Below are positions 18,429-28,084 of a stretch of 64,000 bases of DNA, piece by piece. The stretch's first letter is position 1; every line of letters begins with the position of its first letter. Source of the DNA: Luteolibacter rhizosphaerae (GTDB lineage Bacteria; Verrucomicrobiota; Verrucomicrobiia; Verrucomicrobiales; Akkermansiaceae). The DNA is taken from positions 248,001 to 312,000 of the forward strand of contig NZ_JAPDDR010000006.1 in assembly GCF_025950095.1 (NCBI RefSeq). The letters are read 5' to 3'. A program made the position numbers and the translations under genes. The notes under the pieces were generated by a model. It worked only from the letters and a program-made list of their open reading frames with translations. It was not told where the DNA came from and did no database searches.

Positions 18429-19451
18429 ATGCCCAAGTTCAAATTGGAGTACATCTGGCTCGACGGCTACACCCCCGTCCCGAACCTCCGTAGCAAGACT
18501 CAACTGAAGGATTTCGACTCCTTCCCGACCCTCGAGCAGCTTCCGAACTGGGGCTTCGACGGTTCTTCCACCCAGCAGGCCGAGGGCCGTAGCTCGGATT
18601 GCGTGCTGAAGCCGGTCGCCCTCTACCCCGATGGCAGCCGCAACAACGGCATCCTGGTGATGTGCGAAGTCATGATGCCCGACGGCGTCACCCCGCACCC
18701 GTCGAACAACCGCGCCACCATCCTCGACGACGAGGACACCTGGTTCGGCTTCGAGCAGGAGTACTTCCTCTGGGAAGACGGCGCTCCCCTCGGTTTCCCG
18801 AAGAACGGTTACCCCGGTCCGCAAGGCCCGTACTACTGCGGCGTCGGCTTCAGCAACGTCGGCGACGTTGCCCGCCAGATCGTCGAGGAGCACCTCGAGC
18901 TCTGCCTTGAGGCCGGCATCAACCACGAAGGCATCAACGCCGAAGTGGCCAAGGGCCAGTGGGAATTCCAGATCTTCGGCAAGGGCTCGAAGACCTGCGC
19001 CGACCAGATCTGGGTCGCCCGCTACATCCTCAACCGCCTCTGCGAAAGCTACGGCGTGGACGTGAACTATCACTGCAAGCCGCTCGGCTCCGAGCTCGAT
19101 TGGAACGGCTCCGGCATGCACTGCAACTTCTCCACGAAGTACATGCGCGAAACCGGCGGCAAGGAGTACTTCGAAGCGCTCATGGCCCAGTTCGGCAAGA
19201 ACCTCGACGAGCACATCGCTGTCTACGGTCCGGACAACCACATGCGCCTCACCGGTCTCCACGAGACCCAGTCGATCGACAAGTTCACCTATGGCATCGC
19301 CGATCGCGGTTCCTCGGTGCGTGTCCCGCACAGCTTCATCAACGCCGGCTACAAGGGCTACCTTGAAGACCGCCGTCCGAACTCGCAGGGCGACCCGTAC
19401 CAGATCGCGAGCCGCGTGCTCAAGACGATCTCGGAAGTTCCGCTTCCCTGA
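18429..19451 (+). CDS. glnII: Glutamine synthetase, GSII (eukaryote-like) type
   Basis: 340 residues. It makes glutamine from glutamate, ammonia and ATP. The length, N-terminal beta-grasp (KFKLEYIWLDGY) and motifs NWGFDGSSTQQA, FGFEQEYFLW, NYHCKPLG, GSGMHCNFSTKYMRE and GIADRGSSVRVP place it in the GSII class, which lacks the adenylylation tyrosine region of GSI and forms decamers. The ATG at 18429 follows an untranslated leader of roughly 190 bp with no clear ribosome binding site. It is a single-gene unit closed by a strong terminator (19480-19510). GSII is otherwise known from eukaryotes, actinobacteria, rhizobia and several PVC bacteria, so presence here is not unexpected. Nitrogen regulation is likely but no site could be recognised. 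Confidence 0.96.
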   Translation: MPKFKLEYIWLDGYTPVPNLRSKTQLKDFDSFPTLEQLPNWGFDGSSTQQAEGRSSDCVLKPVALYPDGSRNNGILVMCEVMMPDGVTPHPSNNRATILDDEDTWFGFEQEYFLWEDGAPLGFPKNGYPGPQGPYYCGVGFSNVGDVARQIVEEHLELCLEAGINHEGINAEVAKGQWEFQIFGKGSKTCADQIWVARYILNRLCESYGVDVNYHCKPLGSELDWNGSGMHCNFSTKYMRETGGKEYFEALMAQFGKNLDEHIAVYGPDNHMRLTGLHETQSIDKFTYGIADRGSSVRVPHSFINAGYKGYLEDRRPNSQGDPYQIASRVLKTISEVPLP

Positions 19452-19479
19452 GATCCGGAGCCATAGCCGAATCTTCAAG

Positions 19480-19510
19480 CAGCCGTCCGGGAAACCGGGC
19501 GGCTGTTTTT
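19480..19510 (+). terminator. Rho-independent terminator of glutamine synthetase gene
   Basis: An 11-bp stem (CAGCCGTCCGG paired with CCGGGCGGCTG, one T-G wobble) with a GAAA tetraloop is followed by TTTTTCTTT. It lies 28 bp after the glutamine synthetase stop and just before the end of the convergent LytTR gene. Confidence 0.92.
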
Positions 19511-19514
19511 CTTT

Positions 19515-20207
19515 CTACAGCGAGAACTTCGAGCGGAATGCCTGGGCCTGCCGACGGGAGAATTCGATATCCTCGTGTCCCTCCAGCTCCGCGACCAGCC
19601 GACCGCTGCTCTGGCGGTGGATCACCTTGATCAGGTTCAGGTTCACCATTTGGCCACGGTTCGCCCGGATAAAGGAATGGGTCGCCAGCATCTGCTCCAT
19701 CTCCTTCAGGCTCCGGCTTACCGTGAGCTCTTTGCGGTCGGTGAAGAGGACCTTGCAGTAGCTTCCCTCCGCCTCCACCAGCAGGATGGAGGAAGGCTTC
19801 ACCGGCCAGCAGTTGCACTGGTCGCTCAGCAGCACCAGCTCGTCGCCTTGTTGCTTCTGCATTTTGGAGAGCTTGGTGATCGCCCGGAACAGACGCGGCA
19901 CCTCGACCGGCTTCAGCAGGTAGTCGACCACGTCCGCATCGTAGGCGTCCACCGCGAACCGTTCGTGTGCGGTACTGATCACCACGGGGGTTCCGCTGGC
20001 CTTCGCGTCCGGGATGAGATCGAGCCCGCTATAGCCTCCCAGCTCCATATCCAGCAGCACTCCATCGAAGCTCTCCCTTAGCAGGGCGGATCTCGCCTCT
20101 GCCAGATTGGATGCCTCCGTGCTGCGAAAACCTGGCAGGAGTTCTCCGCAAAGTCTCAGCAGTTCCGCCCGCGCCAGCGGCTCGTCATCAACAATCAGCA
20201 GATTCAT
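19515..20207 (-). CDS. LytTR-family response regulator
   Basis: 230 residues from the ATG at 20207; upstream codons lie inside the kinase gene and have no receiver similarity. The receiver domain (1-120) has the acidic pair in LLIVDDEP, the phosphoacceptor Asp53 in VLLDMELGG, and STAHERFAVDAYDADVVDYLLKP. The C-terminal LytTR DNA-binding domain (about 130-225) shows VEAEGSYCKVLF, SLKEMEQML, FIRANRGQMVNL and IEFSRRQAQAF. It overlaps the end of the sensor kinase gene by 20 bp, so the pair is co-translated. LytTR regulators commonly control surface polysaccharide, adhesion or virulence genes; the divergent giant surface-protein genes are candidate targets (inference). Confidence 0.94.
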   Translation of the reverse strand: MNLLIVDDEPLARAELLRLCGELLPGFRSTEASNLAEARSALLRESFDGVLLDMELGGYSGLDLIPDAKASGTPVVISTAHERFAVDAYDADVVDYLLKPVEVPRLFRAITKLSKMQKQQGDELVLLSDQCNCWPVKPSSILLVEAEGSYCKVLFTDRKELTVSRSLKEMEQMLATHSFIRANRGQMVNLNLIKVIHRQSSGRLVAELEGHEDIEFSRRQAQAFRSKFSL

Positions 20208-22023
20208 GATCTTGGAAGGGAAGGGAGATGCGGGCCTGTACCTCGTTCTCGGAAGCCTGGCTGAGTTCGAATTCCGCCATGCCAGCGTAGAGAAGCTCGA
20301 AGCGTTGGAGGACATCCTTGGTGCCCACTCCGGGAGAAGGCTTCGTTCCGAGTTGTCCGGGACTCGTGATGCACACGTGTAGTCGCTCGCCCTCGATCCG
20401 CGCGCTAATCGAGATGGTCCCATTACCGGCGTTCTTCTCGATGCCGTGGACGATCGCATTCTCCGCCAGATTGTAGATCGCCATCGGCGGGACCAAGGCG
20501 GAGGAGGCGGACTTCGGGATCTCGATCCGGGTGCTCATCCGGTCGCCGAAGCGAATGCTGGAGATCGACAGAAGGTCGCTCACCAGCCGGATTTCCTCGT
20601 CCAGCCGGATCAGCGGGCGCTCCACATTGCGGAGGTTGCTGCGCAGCAGCCGGGAGAGGGTGTTGATCGCATCCGAGGCTTGGTTCGGATCGATATAAAC
20701 CAGCGCGCGGATCGCGTTGAGCGCGTTGAAAAGGAAGTGCGGGTTGAGCCGCGTTTGCAGGCTCTTCAGGATCGCCCGCTGATGTCCCAGCGCGATCAAT
20801 GCATCCTCCGCCTTGCGGACCGCGGAGAGGTCCTGAAGCAATCCGATCGCGCCCAAGGCGTTGCCGTCTCGTCCGCGTGAGGTGACCTTGCCGGTGGAAA
20901 GCAGCAGTTCCTTCGCGTCACTGGTTTCCAGCCGCTCCTTCCATTCGTCCGGCACCTGCCCCTTGGTGGCCGCATCCGATCCTGCCAGCCGGGTGAGATT
21001 CTCGGTCCTCGGCGGCTTGCTCATTCCATGGAAGATCTCGCTCTTGAGCTTCTCCCCGCGCATCGAGCGGAACCCGCTCTTGTGGCTCCATTCCCAAGTC
21101 TCCACTCCCGCGACTTCGAGGGTGAGTTGGCTGCGTTCCAACTGGTGGATCAGGCGGGTCGTGCCCACGGAGATCAGGTAGGTCGTGTAGCAGACTAACA
21201 GATTGTAGAGGGCCAGTTCGAGCGGTTGCACCTGCCGCAGGGCTCCGAAAGGCCCCATGCCCATGCTTGTCATGGTAGTGCTGGCCAGACACCAGAGGGC
21301 CAGCGCGAGCGAGATCACCGGCGGCCGCAGCGATACCGCCGCGACCATCAACATGGGGAAGGGGAGGTAGGCCGCGGAGGTCATTCCCATCACGTCCCGG
21401 AAGACATTCGTGAAGGCCATCGCCATCAGCACGAAGGCGGTCGTAAGCGCGGCGAAGCCGATCCAATGGTCATCCGGCGAGAGCAACTGGAAGTCCCGCG
21501 CAAACAGGTGGATGAAGAGAGGTGCCAGCGCGACCATCCCGTGGACATGCGCCGCCGAGACCCGTGCTGTCGTCATGACAAACTCGTCCTCGCCGAAACG
21601 TCCCGAGAAGGTGGCGGCCAAGGTCATCAGAATCGCGGCGGGGATCGCTGCCAGCCACGGTGCCGGCAGGATCTGCCATAGCGTCCGAATGATGGATACG
21701 CGGTCGGCGGACTGGAGGATACGGCTTTTGAAGGAGAGAAGCCATGCCAGCCATGCTTCTCCGACATAGAGTAGCGGAGTCAGGGCCACGGCAGGGTTGA
21801 ATCCGAATCTCACCCCGATCCAGAGATGTCCCACTGCCAGCCAAGGACAGATCCTTGGTCCATGGAAATAGATAAGCGCCACGCAAATGCCTGCGGAGGG
21901 CCAGATCAGCGATACCCGCTGTCCGGATAACTGCAGAAACCAAAGGCCCAGTTCGCACGCGAGTGCAACCGAGAGCACGGCTAGGGCCGCGGCTTTCCAG
22001 CCGATGGATTTCGAGGGGGGCAT
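20188..22023 (-). CDS. LytS-type sensor histidine kinase with MASE1-like membrane domain
   Basis: 611 residues from the ATG at 22023 (a TTG at 22080 would add 19 residues). The first 300 residues form about eight transmembrane helices with LIWPSAGICVALIYFHG and PAVALTPLLYVGEAWLAW, typical of MASE1 sensor modules. A PAS-like linker (VETWEWSHKSGF, GAIGLLQDLSAVRKAED) follows. The kinase part is of the LytS/His_kinase class: RLNPHFLFNALNAI with the phosphoaccepting histidine near residue 427, and YNLAENAIVHGIEK as N-box near 519. The ATP lid GVGTKDVLQRF is short. It is cotranscribed with the LytTR regulator. The signal is unknown; MASE1 modules lie in the membrane and often sense small or hydrophobic ligands. 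Confidence 0.93.
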   Translation of the reverse strand: MPPSKSIGWKAAALAVLSVALACELGLWFLQLSGQRVSLIWPSAGICVALIYFHGPRICPWLAVGHLWIGVRFGFNPAVALTPLLYVGEAWLAWLLSFKSRILQSADRVSIIRTLWQILPAPWLAAIPAAILMTLAATFSGRFGEDEFVMTTARVSAAHVHGMVALAPLFIHLFARDFQLLSPDDHWIGFAALTTAFVLMAMAFTNVFRDVMGMTSAAYLPFPMLMVAAVSLRPPVISLALALWCLASTTMTSMGMGPFGALRQVQPLELALYNLLVCYTTYLISVGTTRLIHQLERSQLTLEVAGVETWEWSHKSGFRSMRGEKLKSEIFHGMSKPPRTENLTRLAGSDAATKGQVPDEWKERLETSDAKELLLSTGKVTSRGRDGNALGAIGLLQDLSAVRKAEDALIALGHQRAILKSLQTRLNPHFLFNALNAIRALVYIDPNQASDAINTLSRLLRSNLRNVERPLIRLDEEIRLVSDLLSISSIRFGDRMSTRIEIPKSASSALVPPMAIYNLAENAIVHGIEKNAGNGTISISARIEGERLHVCITSPGQLGTKPSPGVGTKDVLQRFELLYAGMAEFELSQASENEVQARISLPFQDHESADC

Positions 22024-22381
22024 TAAGGGGGGAGACCCGTAGGAGCACGCAAACAATGAAGATTTTTCATCGGTCGTCAATTCGCTCCGTATGGCACAAT
22101 CGCGGAATGGGAGAGGCTACCCGTTTCTTACCCCAGGGTATCTTAAAGGGTCGCGCGTTACGACTCTTATCCGGCCGCTCTATCTTAGTTTTCAGTCAGA
22201 TTGCCCCCCCTATTTTTAGGGGGTTCTATCATTACCGCTCAATTCCCCTTCCAGACCGCTCACAAAGGAATCCGACCATATCAGCGATTCAACTTCGGGA
22301 ATACATGAGCACTGGGTAGGTGAACACCCTCTCAAGCGGCCTATCTCGGGCCCTTCACCCCCTAACCTCCCCAAGAGACCC
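22024..22381. promoter_or_regulatory. Divergent intergenic region between sensor kinase and giant beta-helix gene
   Basis: 358 bp without a credible gene. It is visibly richer in A+T in its middle than the flanking genes and holds a perfect 7-bp inverted repeat CCCCCTA-TTTT-TAGGGGG at 22206-22223. Promoters for both the leftward two-component operon and the rightward giant gene must lie here. I could not recognise a clear pair of LytTR-type direct repeats or a sigma-70 promoter with confidence. Confidence 0.5.
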
Positions 22382-25300
22382 ATGAATCGAGTTGTATTTA
22401 CAAGGTCGACGCTTCTCGCGACCGCACTTGTTGCCGGGATCACCTCGGCAAGCCACGCCATCGACTACGATGACACCATCACCTTCGACACGGATCCCGT
22501 GTTGGCTGCGTCCCAGACACCTGGTGCTTGGTATCCCGATCGCTACGCCCCGGCTGGTTTCGATCGCTTCTCTCTCGGTGGTAATGATCGCTTGCGCCTG
22601 AGCATCGACGGTGACAACGGCGTCGTCGGCCGCGGTGCTCCCTATAATTCCACTTTCTACAATACGCACGGCCGCAAGCTCGACCTCCCCGGTGGCGCGT
22701 ATGCCGTGAAGGCCGATGTGTATGTGCCCAACGATTGGGTCGCGCCGTCGGCACGCCGTCGCTCGGATCTCTGGGTGACTGGCGTGGATGCCGCGGGTGG
22801 TGGCACCTTCTACCCGATCATCGGCGTCGCGAACGTTGATGGCACCCCGGTCATCCGCTACTGGGATCTCACCACCGGCTGGGTCACGACTGCGGCCCCC
22901 GTCACCGGCGATACTTGGTACACCTTCGGCATCTCCTTGGAAGGCGGCTCTGTCATCTACACGATCAATGGATCCGTGGTAGCCACGGTGGCCGCTCCTT
23001 CCGGCGCAAACCGCTTCAAGGATGCGATGATCCAAGGCTACAATTTCAACGATCCTTCCTTGGCTCCCACTCAGATCAGCAGCGAAGACTACGCCGCTTA
23101 CTGGGACAACCTCGCCTACGCCACCGCGAATGTGGTGAACAGCACCACGGGCAACGGCTACGCTGCGGTCCAAGCCGCGATCGACGGCGCGGTGGCCGGC
23201 AATGTCATCGAGATCAAGTCCGGCACCTACGACGGTACCGTGCTGGTCAATAAGGACAATCTCACGATCAAAGCCAAGGCCGGTCAGCCGACCCGGCCCC
23301 GGATCGAAGCCTCTGCCCCCGGCGGAGCCCTCGGCACGGTTCTGATTGCCTCCGGAGCGGATGGCACCGTGATCCAAGGACTGGAGATCATCGGCATCGA
23401 TGGTACGCCCGCTCTCGAAAAGGCGGCCCTCTACTTCCAAGGCACGCATGCGGGTGCAACCATCACGGGAAACACCATCACCGCGAACGGCGACGGTGCG
23501 ATTCTCACCGAGTATGGCGCGGTTAACTCCGGCATCGTCATCACCGGCAACCTCATTAACGGTGCCACCTTCAACCCTCCGGGCACCGGCTCGGGCCCCG
23601 GCGGACAGTTTACGGAGCCGAACTGGCCACGCCCCGCGATCTACATGAGCAGCGGGTCCTCGCCCTTTACTCACACCGGCATCGTCTTCAGCGGTAACAT
23701 CGTCACCACTACCACCGGGGATTCCGTGAACGGAAACCTCGCGGTGAACCTCGACGGCAACGGCGTGACGGTTGAGGACAACGAGTTCCTCAGCAACACG
23801 GGTACCAAGCCGGGACAATCGCTCCTGCGCGTCCGTGGCACGAACACCACCGTGGAAGGCAATACCTTCGGCGGCACCGCGGATGTCGCGCTGATCGTCG
23901 GCACCGCTTCCGTGGATACCGCCGCCACCAGCACGGTGACAGGCAATGTTTTCAGCGGAGCCTTCGCTGGCACCAAGGTCTGGAACGTCTCCGCCTCCGC
24001 GCTGAGCGCCACCCACAACTTCTGGGGTGATGCGTCGATGCCGTCTTCCCCCTCCGACTTCACCGGCAATATCGCGACTGTCCCGTACTACACGGACGAG
24101 GAGCTCACCACCCTCGACGGTCCGGTCCACAACGTCACCGACAACACCTACTTCGCCACCATCAGCGCGGCTCTCGCTGCGACATCCACGGATGCAGGCG
24201 ATGTGATCGAAGTCGATGCGGGCACCTATTCGGAATCCGCGCTGACCATCTCCAAGGCGGTCACCATCAAGGGGCCCAACGCAGGAGTCATCGGCACCGG
24301 CACCCGTTCCGCGGAGTCACGTCTCAGCAATACGACGCTGACGGTGACGGCTGCCGCCACCTTGGACGGCATTGAGGTTTTCCAAACCAACGACGCCAGC
24401 AATGCGGTCCTGCTCTACCCGGGCTCGACCCTGCAGAACTCCATCATCAAGCGGGAAGGGGTAACGACCGGAGCCGGTTCGCGAGCAATCGTTACCACGA
24501 GCGGAACGGCAATCACGATTAGCGGAAACCTCATCACGGGTGATGCTTCGAACGGTCTTTTCGGCACCCATAAGACCTGGAACAGCGGCATCTACTCGAA
24601 CGGCAGCGGCACGATCACCAACAACACGATCGAGAACTGCCGCTCTGCCATCAATCTGGATGACTTCAATTCCGCGGTTTCGGTCACGGGCAATACCTTC
24701 CGGAACGACGGCACCTACCTGAGCTTCGGTGGCACCGTCCCGACCTTGGGCTCGCACGTCATCGCTGGAAACTCCTTCGGCTACAACTACAGCCTCTCCC
24801 CGGCAGCAAACCCCTCGCTGATCAACAACAGCAATGTGGCCGCTTCCTTCCGGGTCGACGTTACCGGGAATACCTTCGGTGGCGTTGCCACCACGGCCCT
24901 GACCGATGCCCAGAAGTTCGCTCTGGAAGCCCGCATGTTCCACCGCGGTCGCAGCAGCCGTAATGGCGTGGTCGACTTCGTGGCCGGCGAGCAGATCGTG
25001 GTCTCCGGAACGACCATCGCCAGCGCCATCGGCGCGGCATCGAATGGCAATACCGTTCGGGTCGGCCCCGGTAGCTTCACGGAGGATGTGGTGCTCAACA
25101 AGGAAGTGACCCTGAAGGGCACCGGTGCCGGATCTACCACGCTGGTAGGACCGATCGGTGGCACGGGCTCTTCGACCGTTTCGATCGCTGCTTCGAACGC
25201 TACCCTTGATGGCTTTACCATCACCCGGGCGGGCAACAATGTCACCGATTGGAACAACGCCAACCTGAACTCCGGCGGTGTGACCATCCAAGGCCAAGGC

Positions 25301-27952
25301 TTCACCGGCAATACGATCTCCAACAACGAGATCACCGGGATGCGGAGCGCCATCGACATCAACAACAGCAACGGCCACACCGTCCGTAACAATGTCATCC
25401 AGAACAATCACACCGGCCTGATCTTCCGCAACCAGACGGACAATCTGACGGTGGAAGAGAATGCCATCACGGGGAACCGGACGGTGGGTATCCTCTTCCT
25501 CGATGCGAGCGGCGGTGACAATGACCCGATTCAGACCGCTGCCGCCTGTAACTTCAGGAACAACGACATCAGCGGCAACTGGTATGGCCAAGTCGTCGAC
25601 CGTCAGGCTGGAGGCACGCTTCCGCCCGCCGGTTCGAACCCCAAGAACTTCGAGAAGAACTGGTTCGGTAGTGCGAATCCGGTGGTCTCCACCGCGAACA
25701 GCGCGGAGCCCGGCTACGCTTCGTTGATTCCCGTCGCCTTCGGTGGCACGGCCACGGCACCGGGCGGTCAGCCCGACATCGCAGGCCCCGGTTCGGCGAA
25801 TATCGACTACAAGCCCTACCTCAGCCTCGGGACCGATACCGATGTTGAAACCATCACCGGTCGCGGCACCTATGGCTTCCAAGGCAACCAGTCCTCGCTC
25901 TGGGATGGCACCACCTCCTCGGAGACGATCACGGGCCCGGTCAGCTATCCGAGCTATTTCATACCCACCGGCACGACCATCACCGTCACTTCGACGGGCA
26001 GTCTGACCGTGGGTGAGCTGGAACTCGCTCCCGGCGCGACCTTGGTTGTGAATGGCGGCGAACTGGTGATCGGCACGGATACCAAGATCTCCGGTAACTT
26101 CACCATCTTCAACAGCTTCGGCTCTTGGGACATCAACGGGAACACCACCTTCGAGATCGGTCAGACCCTGGCCCTCATCTCCGACATCCACGTGGCTCCG
26201 GGCGTGACCCTCACCGTAAACGGTGGTGGCGAGCTTGTCCTCGATGGCTGCGTCATCGACAGCCAGACCCCGGGCAGCTCCTACAACATCGTAGCCGCTG
26301 CAAACGGCCTGCTCACGATCGCCCGCAGCATCGTCACCGATGCCGTGATCGATATCAACACGGTCAACGCCTCCGTCACCGCAAACAAGAAATCGAAGGT
26401 CTATGACAACAGCTTCGCCAACTCGGCCATCGAGGCCAGTGCGGACGCCAGCGTCTACCACAACCTCTTCGATGCCGCGACAGCAACGGACTCTCCGGGT
26501 CCCTTCGCGGATGTCGATGGATGGGGCAACGTGACTTCGATCGACGATGCGAAGAACCGCTTCAGCCTCGAGTTCGCAACTCCGGTTCCCTCGCTGGTCG
26601 GCCGTACGATCGATGCCCAAGGCAACCTCTTCGTCCAGTCGGGTGACCAGGTCGTGATCGATATGAGCGTTGCGGATCTCGATCCGGACGGCATCACTTC
26701 CGCGGAAGCTCTCCTCGGCTACAACTCCGGCCTGCTCGATCCGACCGGATCGCCCACCGTGGTCGCACCCGAGGCAAACTGGGATGTGGTCGTGGAGACC
26801 GAGCCCACCGGAACTCCGGGTCTTGGTCTTGTTGATAGCGCGCTCGGCCTCGAGCTCACCTTCGGCGATGCCAGCGTGACCGCCGATTCCAAGATCGCCA
26901 GTGTCACCTTCAACGCCTTGGCTCCCGGTGCCACGGTCGGATTCTTCCGGGTCCAGACCAACGGTGTCTTCGATGGCAATGGTCAGCTCCTGAAGGATAC
27001 CCGCCTGACCAAGTTCACGGCGCCGAGCACCTTCTCGCTGCTCTCGCCCTTCACTTCGAACACCGGCGAACTGGTGATCGACGATCTGGATCCGGCCATC
27101 GCCGTTCCGGCTGTGAGCGGCACCCAGATCCAGCCCTCCGCCGGTTCGGTCAACGTGCTCCTGCCCTCCACGAACTACGTGCTGCGCAATGGCACTCCGG
27201 TCATCCTGACCTTCACTGCCACCGATTCCGGCCTGTCCGGCTTGGAGGCAGCAGATGCAGCCAGCGACCTGATGCTGACGGCTACCGATGGAACGACGGT
27301 GCTGAATTCCTCGAACTACACCGTGAGCGCCTCCGAGTTGAGCGGTGTCGTCACCTACACCGTCAATCTGACCGTCCCGGCCAGCGCCACGACCGGTGTC
27401 TATGGCATCGCCGCCACCGTCCGCGATCGCTCCGGTAATGTTTCCCCCTCGGCAGCTCTCGGCAGCTTCCAAGTGGCGAACGAAACCTTGGCCACCGTCC
27501 AACTGGAAGGCTTCACCGGAGTTCTTCCGGGGCCGACCACGCGTGACGTGACCTTCGTTGCCACCGGCGGTAGCACCGCTACCTGGACCAAGGCCGTAAG
27601 CTTCAACACCTCGGGTATCGGCACTGTCGCCCTCGAGGCGGTTCCCGCCGGCACCACCGCTATCAGCGCGAAGGCCGCATGGAACTTGCGTCGCAAGCTG
27701 CCGGTCAGCTTCTCGCTGACGGGTGTCTCCACGACCTCGTTCTCCGGAGCGAACCTCCTGAAGGCCGGTGATATCACCGGGGACAACGTGATCAACACGC
27801 TGGACTTCTCGCTGCTGCGCTTCCACTTCGGCAAGACGGTGTCCGTGGTGCCTGCATCGGGTGCGGCGGATATCGACGGCAACGGAGTGATCAACAGCGG
27901 TGACTTCAACATCCTGCAGACCAACTTCTACACCGTGGGAGACCCGCAGTAA
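22382..27952 (+). CDS. Giant secreted beta-helix protein with cohesin-like and dockerin-like modules
   Basis: 1856 residues with a Sec signal peptide (LLATALVAGITSASHA). Residues about 30-245 look like a concanavalin-type jelly roll. Three right-handed beta-helix blocks start near 258 (YAAVQAAIDGAVAGNVIEIK), 590 and 876, each opening with an AI-DGA--G--I-I--GTY pattern. A glycine/valine-rich beta segment (1190-1300) follows, then a cohesin-like domain near 1419-1540 (GDQVVIDMSVADLD), Ig-like repeats, and a C-terminal dockerin-like pair (GDITGDNVINTLDF and DIDGNGVINSGDF) with calcium-loop spacing. The chain ends GDPQ. Beta-helices often bind or cleave polysaccharide, but no lyase catalytic residues are evident. 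It is paralogous to the 1085-residue protein 0.9 kb downstream. Cell-surface location is inferred. Confidence 0.85.
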   Translation: MNRVVFTRSTLLATALVAGITSASHAIDYDDTITFDTDPVLAASQTPGAWYPDRYAPAGFDRFSLGGNDRLRLSIDGDNGVVGRGAPYNSTFYNTHGRKLDLPGGAYAVKADVYVPNDWVAPSARRRSDLWVTGVDAAGGGTFYPIIGVANVDGTPVIRYWDLTTGWVTTAAPVTGDTWYTFGISLEGGSVIYTINGSVVATVAAPSGANRFKDAMIQGYNFNDPSLAPTQISSEDYAAYWDNLAYATANVVNSTTGNGYAAVQAAIDGAVAGNVIEIKSGTYDGTVLVNKDNLTIKAKAGQPTRPRIEASAPGGALGTVLIASGADGTVIQGLEIIGIDGTPALEKAALYFQGTHAGATITGNTITANGDGAILTEYGAVNSGIVITGNLINGATFNPPGTGSGPGGQFTEPNWPRPAIYMSSGSSPFTHTGIVFSGNIVTTTTGDSVNGNLAVNLDGNGVTVEDNEFLSNTGTKPGQSLLRVRGTNTTVEGNTFGGTADVALIVGTASVDTAATSTVTGNVFSGAFAGTKVWNVSASALSATHNFWGDASMPSSPSDFTGNIATVPYYTDEELTTLDGPVHNVTDNTYFATISAALAATSTDAGDVIEVDAGTYSESALTISKAVTIKGPNAGVIGTGTRSAESRLSNTTLTVTAAATLDGIEVFQTNDASNAVLLYPGSTLQNSIIKREGVTTGAGSRAIVTTSGTAITISGNLITGDASNGLFGTHKTWNSGIYSNGSGTITNNTIENCRSAINLDDFNSAVSVTGNTFRNDGTYLSFGGTVPTLGSHVIAGNSFGYNYSLSPAANPSLINNSNVAASFRVDVTGNTFGGVATTALTDAQKFALEARMFHRGRSSRNGVVDFVAGEQIVVSGTTIASAIGAASNGNTVRVGPGSFTEDVVLNKEVTLKGTGAGSTTLVGPIGGTGSSTVSIAASNATLDGFTITRAGNNVTDWNNANLNSGGVTIQGQGFTGNTISNNEITGMRSAIDINNSNGHTVRNNVIQNNHTGLIFRNQTDNLTVEENAITGNRTVGILFLDASGGDNDPIQTAAACNFRNNDISGNWYGQVVDRQAGGTLPPAGSNPKNFEKNWFGSANPVVSTANSAEPGYASLIPVAFGGTATAPGGQPDIAGPGSANIDYKPYLSLGTDTDVETITGRGTYGFQGNQSSLWDGTTSSETITGPVSYPSYFIPTGTTITVTSTGSLTVGELELAPGATLVVNGGELVIGTDTKISGNFTIFNSFGSWDINGNTTFEIGQTLALISDIHVAPGVTLTVNGGGELVLDGCVIDSQTPGSSYNIVAAANGLLTIARSIVTDAVIDINTVNASVTANKKSKVYDNSFANSAIEASADASVYHNLFDAATATDSPGPFADVDGWGNVTSIDDAKNRFSLEFATPVPSLVGRTIDAQGNLFVQSGDQVVIDMSVADLDPDGITSAEALLGYNSGLLDPTGSPTVVAPEANWDVVVETEPTGTPGLGLVDSALGLELTFGDASVTADSKIASVTFNALAPGATVGFFRVQTNGVFDGNGQLLKDTRLTKFTAPSTFSLLSPFTSNTGELVIDDLDPAIAVPAVSGTQIQPSAGSVNVLLPSTNYVLRNGTPVILTFTATDSGLSGLEAADAASDLMLTATDGTTVLNSSNYTVSASELSGVVTYTVNLTVPASATTGVYGIAATVRDRSGNVSPSAALGSFQVANETLATVQLEGFTGVLPGPTTRDVTFVATGGSTATWTKAVSFNTSGIGTVALEAVPAGTTAISAKAAWNLRRKLPVSFSLTGVSTTSFSGANLLKAGDITGDNVINTLDFSLLRFHFGKTVSVVPASGAADIDGNGVINSGDFNILQTNFYTVGDPQ

Positions 27953-27963
27953 GTTCCTTGCTC

Positions 27964-27997
27964 GGCCCCCGGTCCAGTGATGGGCCGGGGGCTCTTT
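27964..27997 (+). terminator. Probable terminator after giant beta-helix gene
   Basis: GCCCCCGG (27965-27972) pairs with CCGGGGGC (27985-27992) around a 12-base loop that can pair further, followed by a short TCTTT. The stem is strong but the T-run weak, so termination may be partial. Confidence 0.65.
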
Positions 27998-28031
27998 AAG
28001 TTCGCCTTAACATGTTCTGTTGATTTCCGGC

Positions 28032-28058
28032 TTGATGGATATTGTTAGAATTTATAAT
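28032..28058 (+). promoter_or_regulatory. Possible sigma-70 promoter of PEP-CTERM gene
   Basis: A perfect TATAAT at 28053-28058 stands out in an A+T-rich island before the 28085 start. The best upstream partner is TTGATG at 28032-28037, 15 bp away, shorter than the usual 17, so the -35 assignment is weak. Confidence 0.35.
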
Positions 28059-28084
28059 CTTATCGCGCCGAAAGGTTAAGTTAT

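Noticed and set aside
24317-27826. 1169-codon open frame on the minus strand across the giant beta-helix gene
   Set aside because: It mirrors the codon pattern of the plus-strand gene in high-GC DNA, has no signal or family motif, and the plus strand has clear signal peptide and domain structure.
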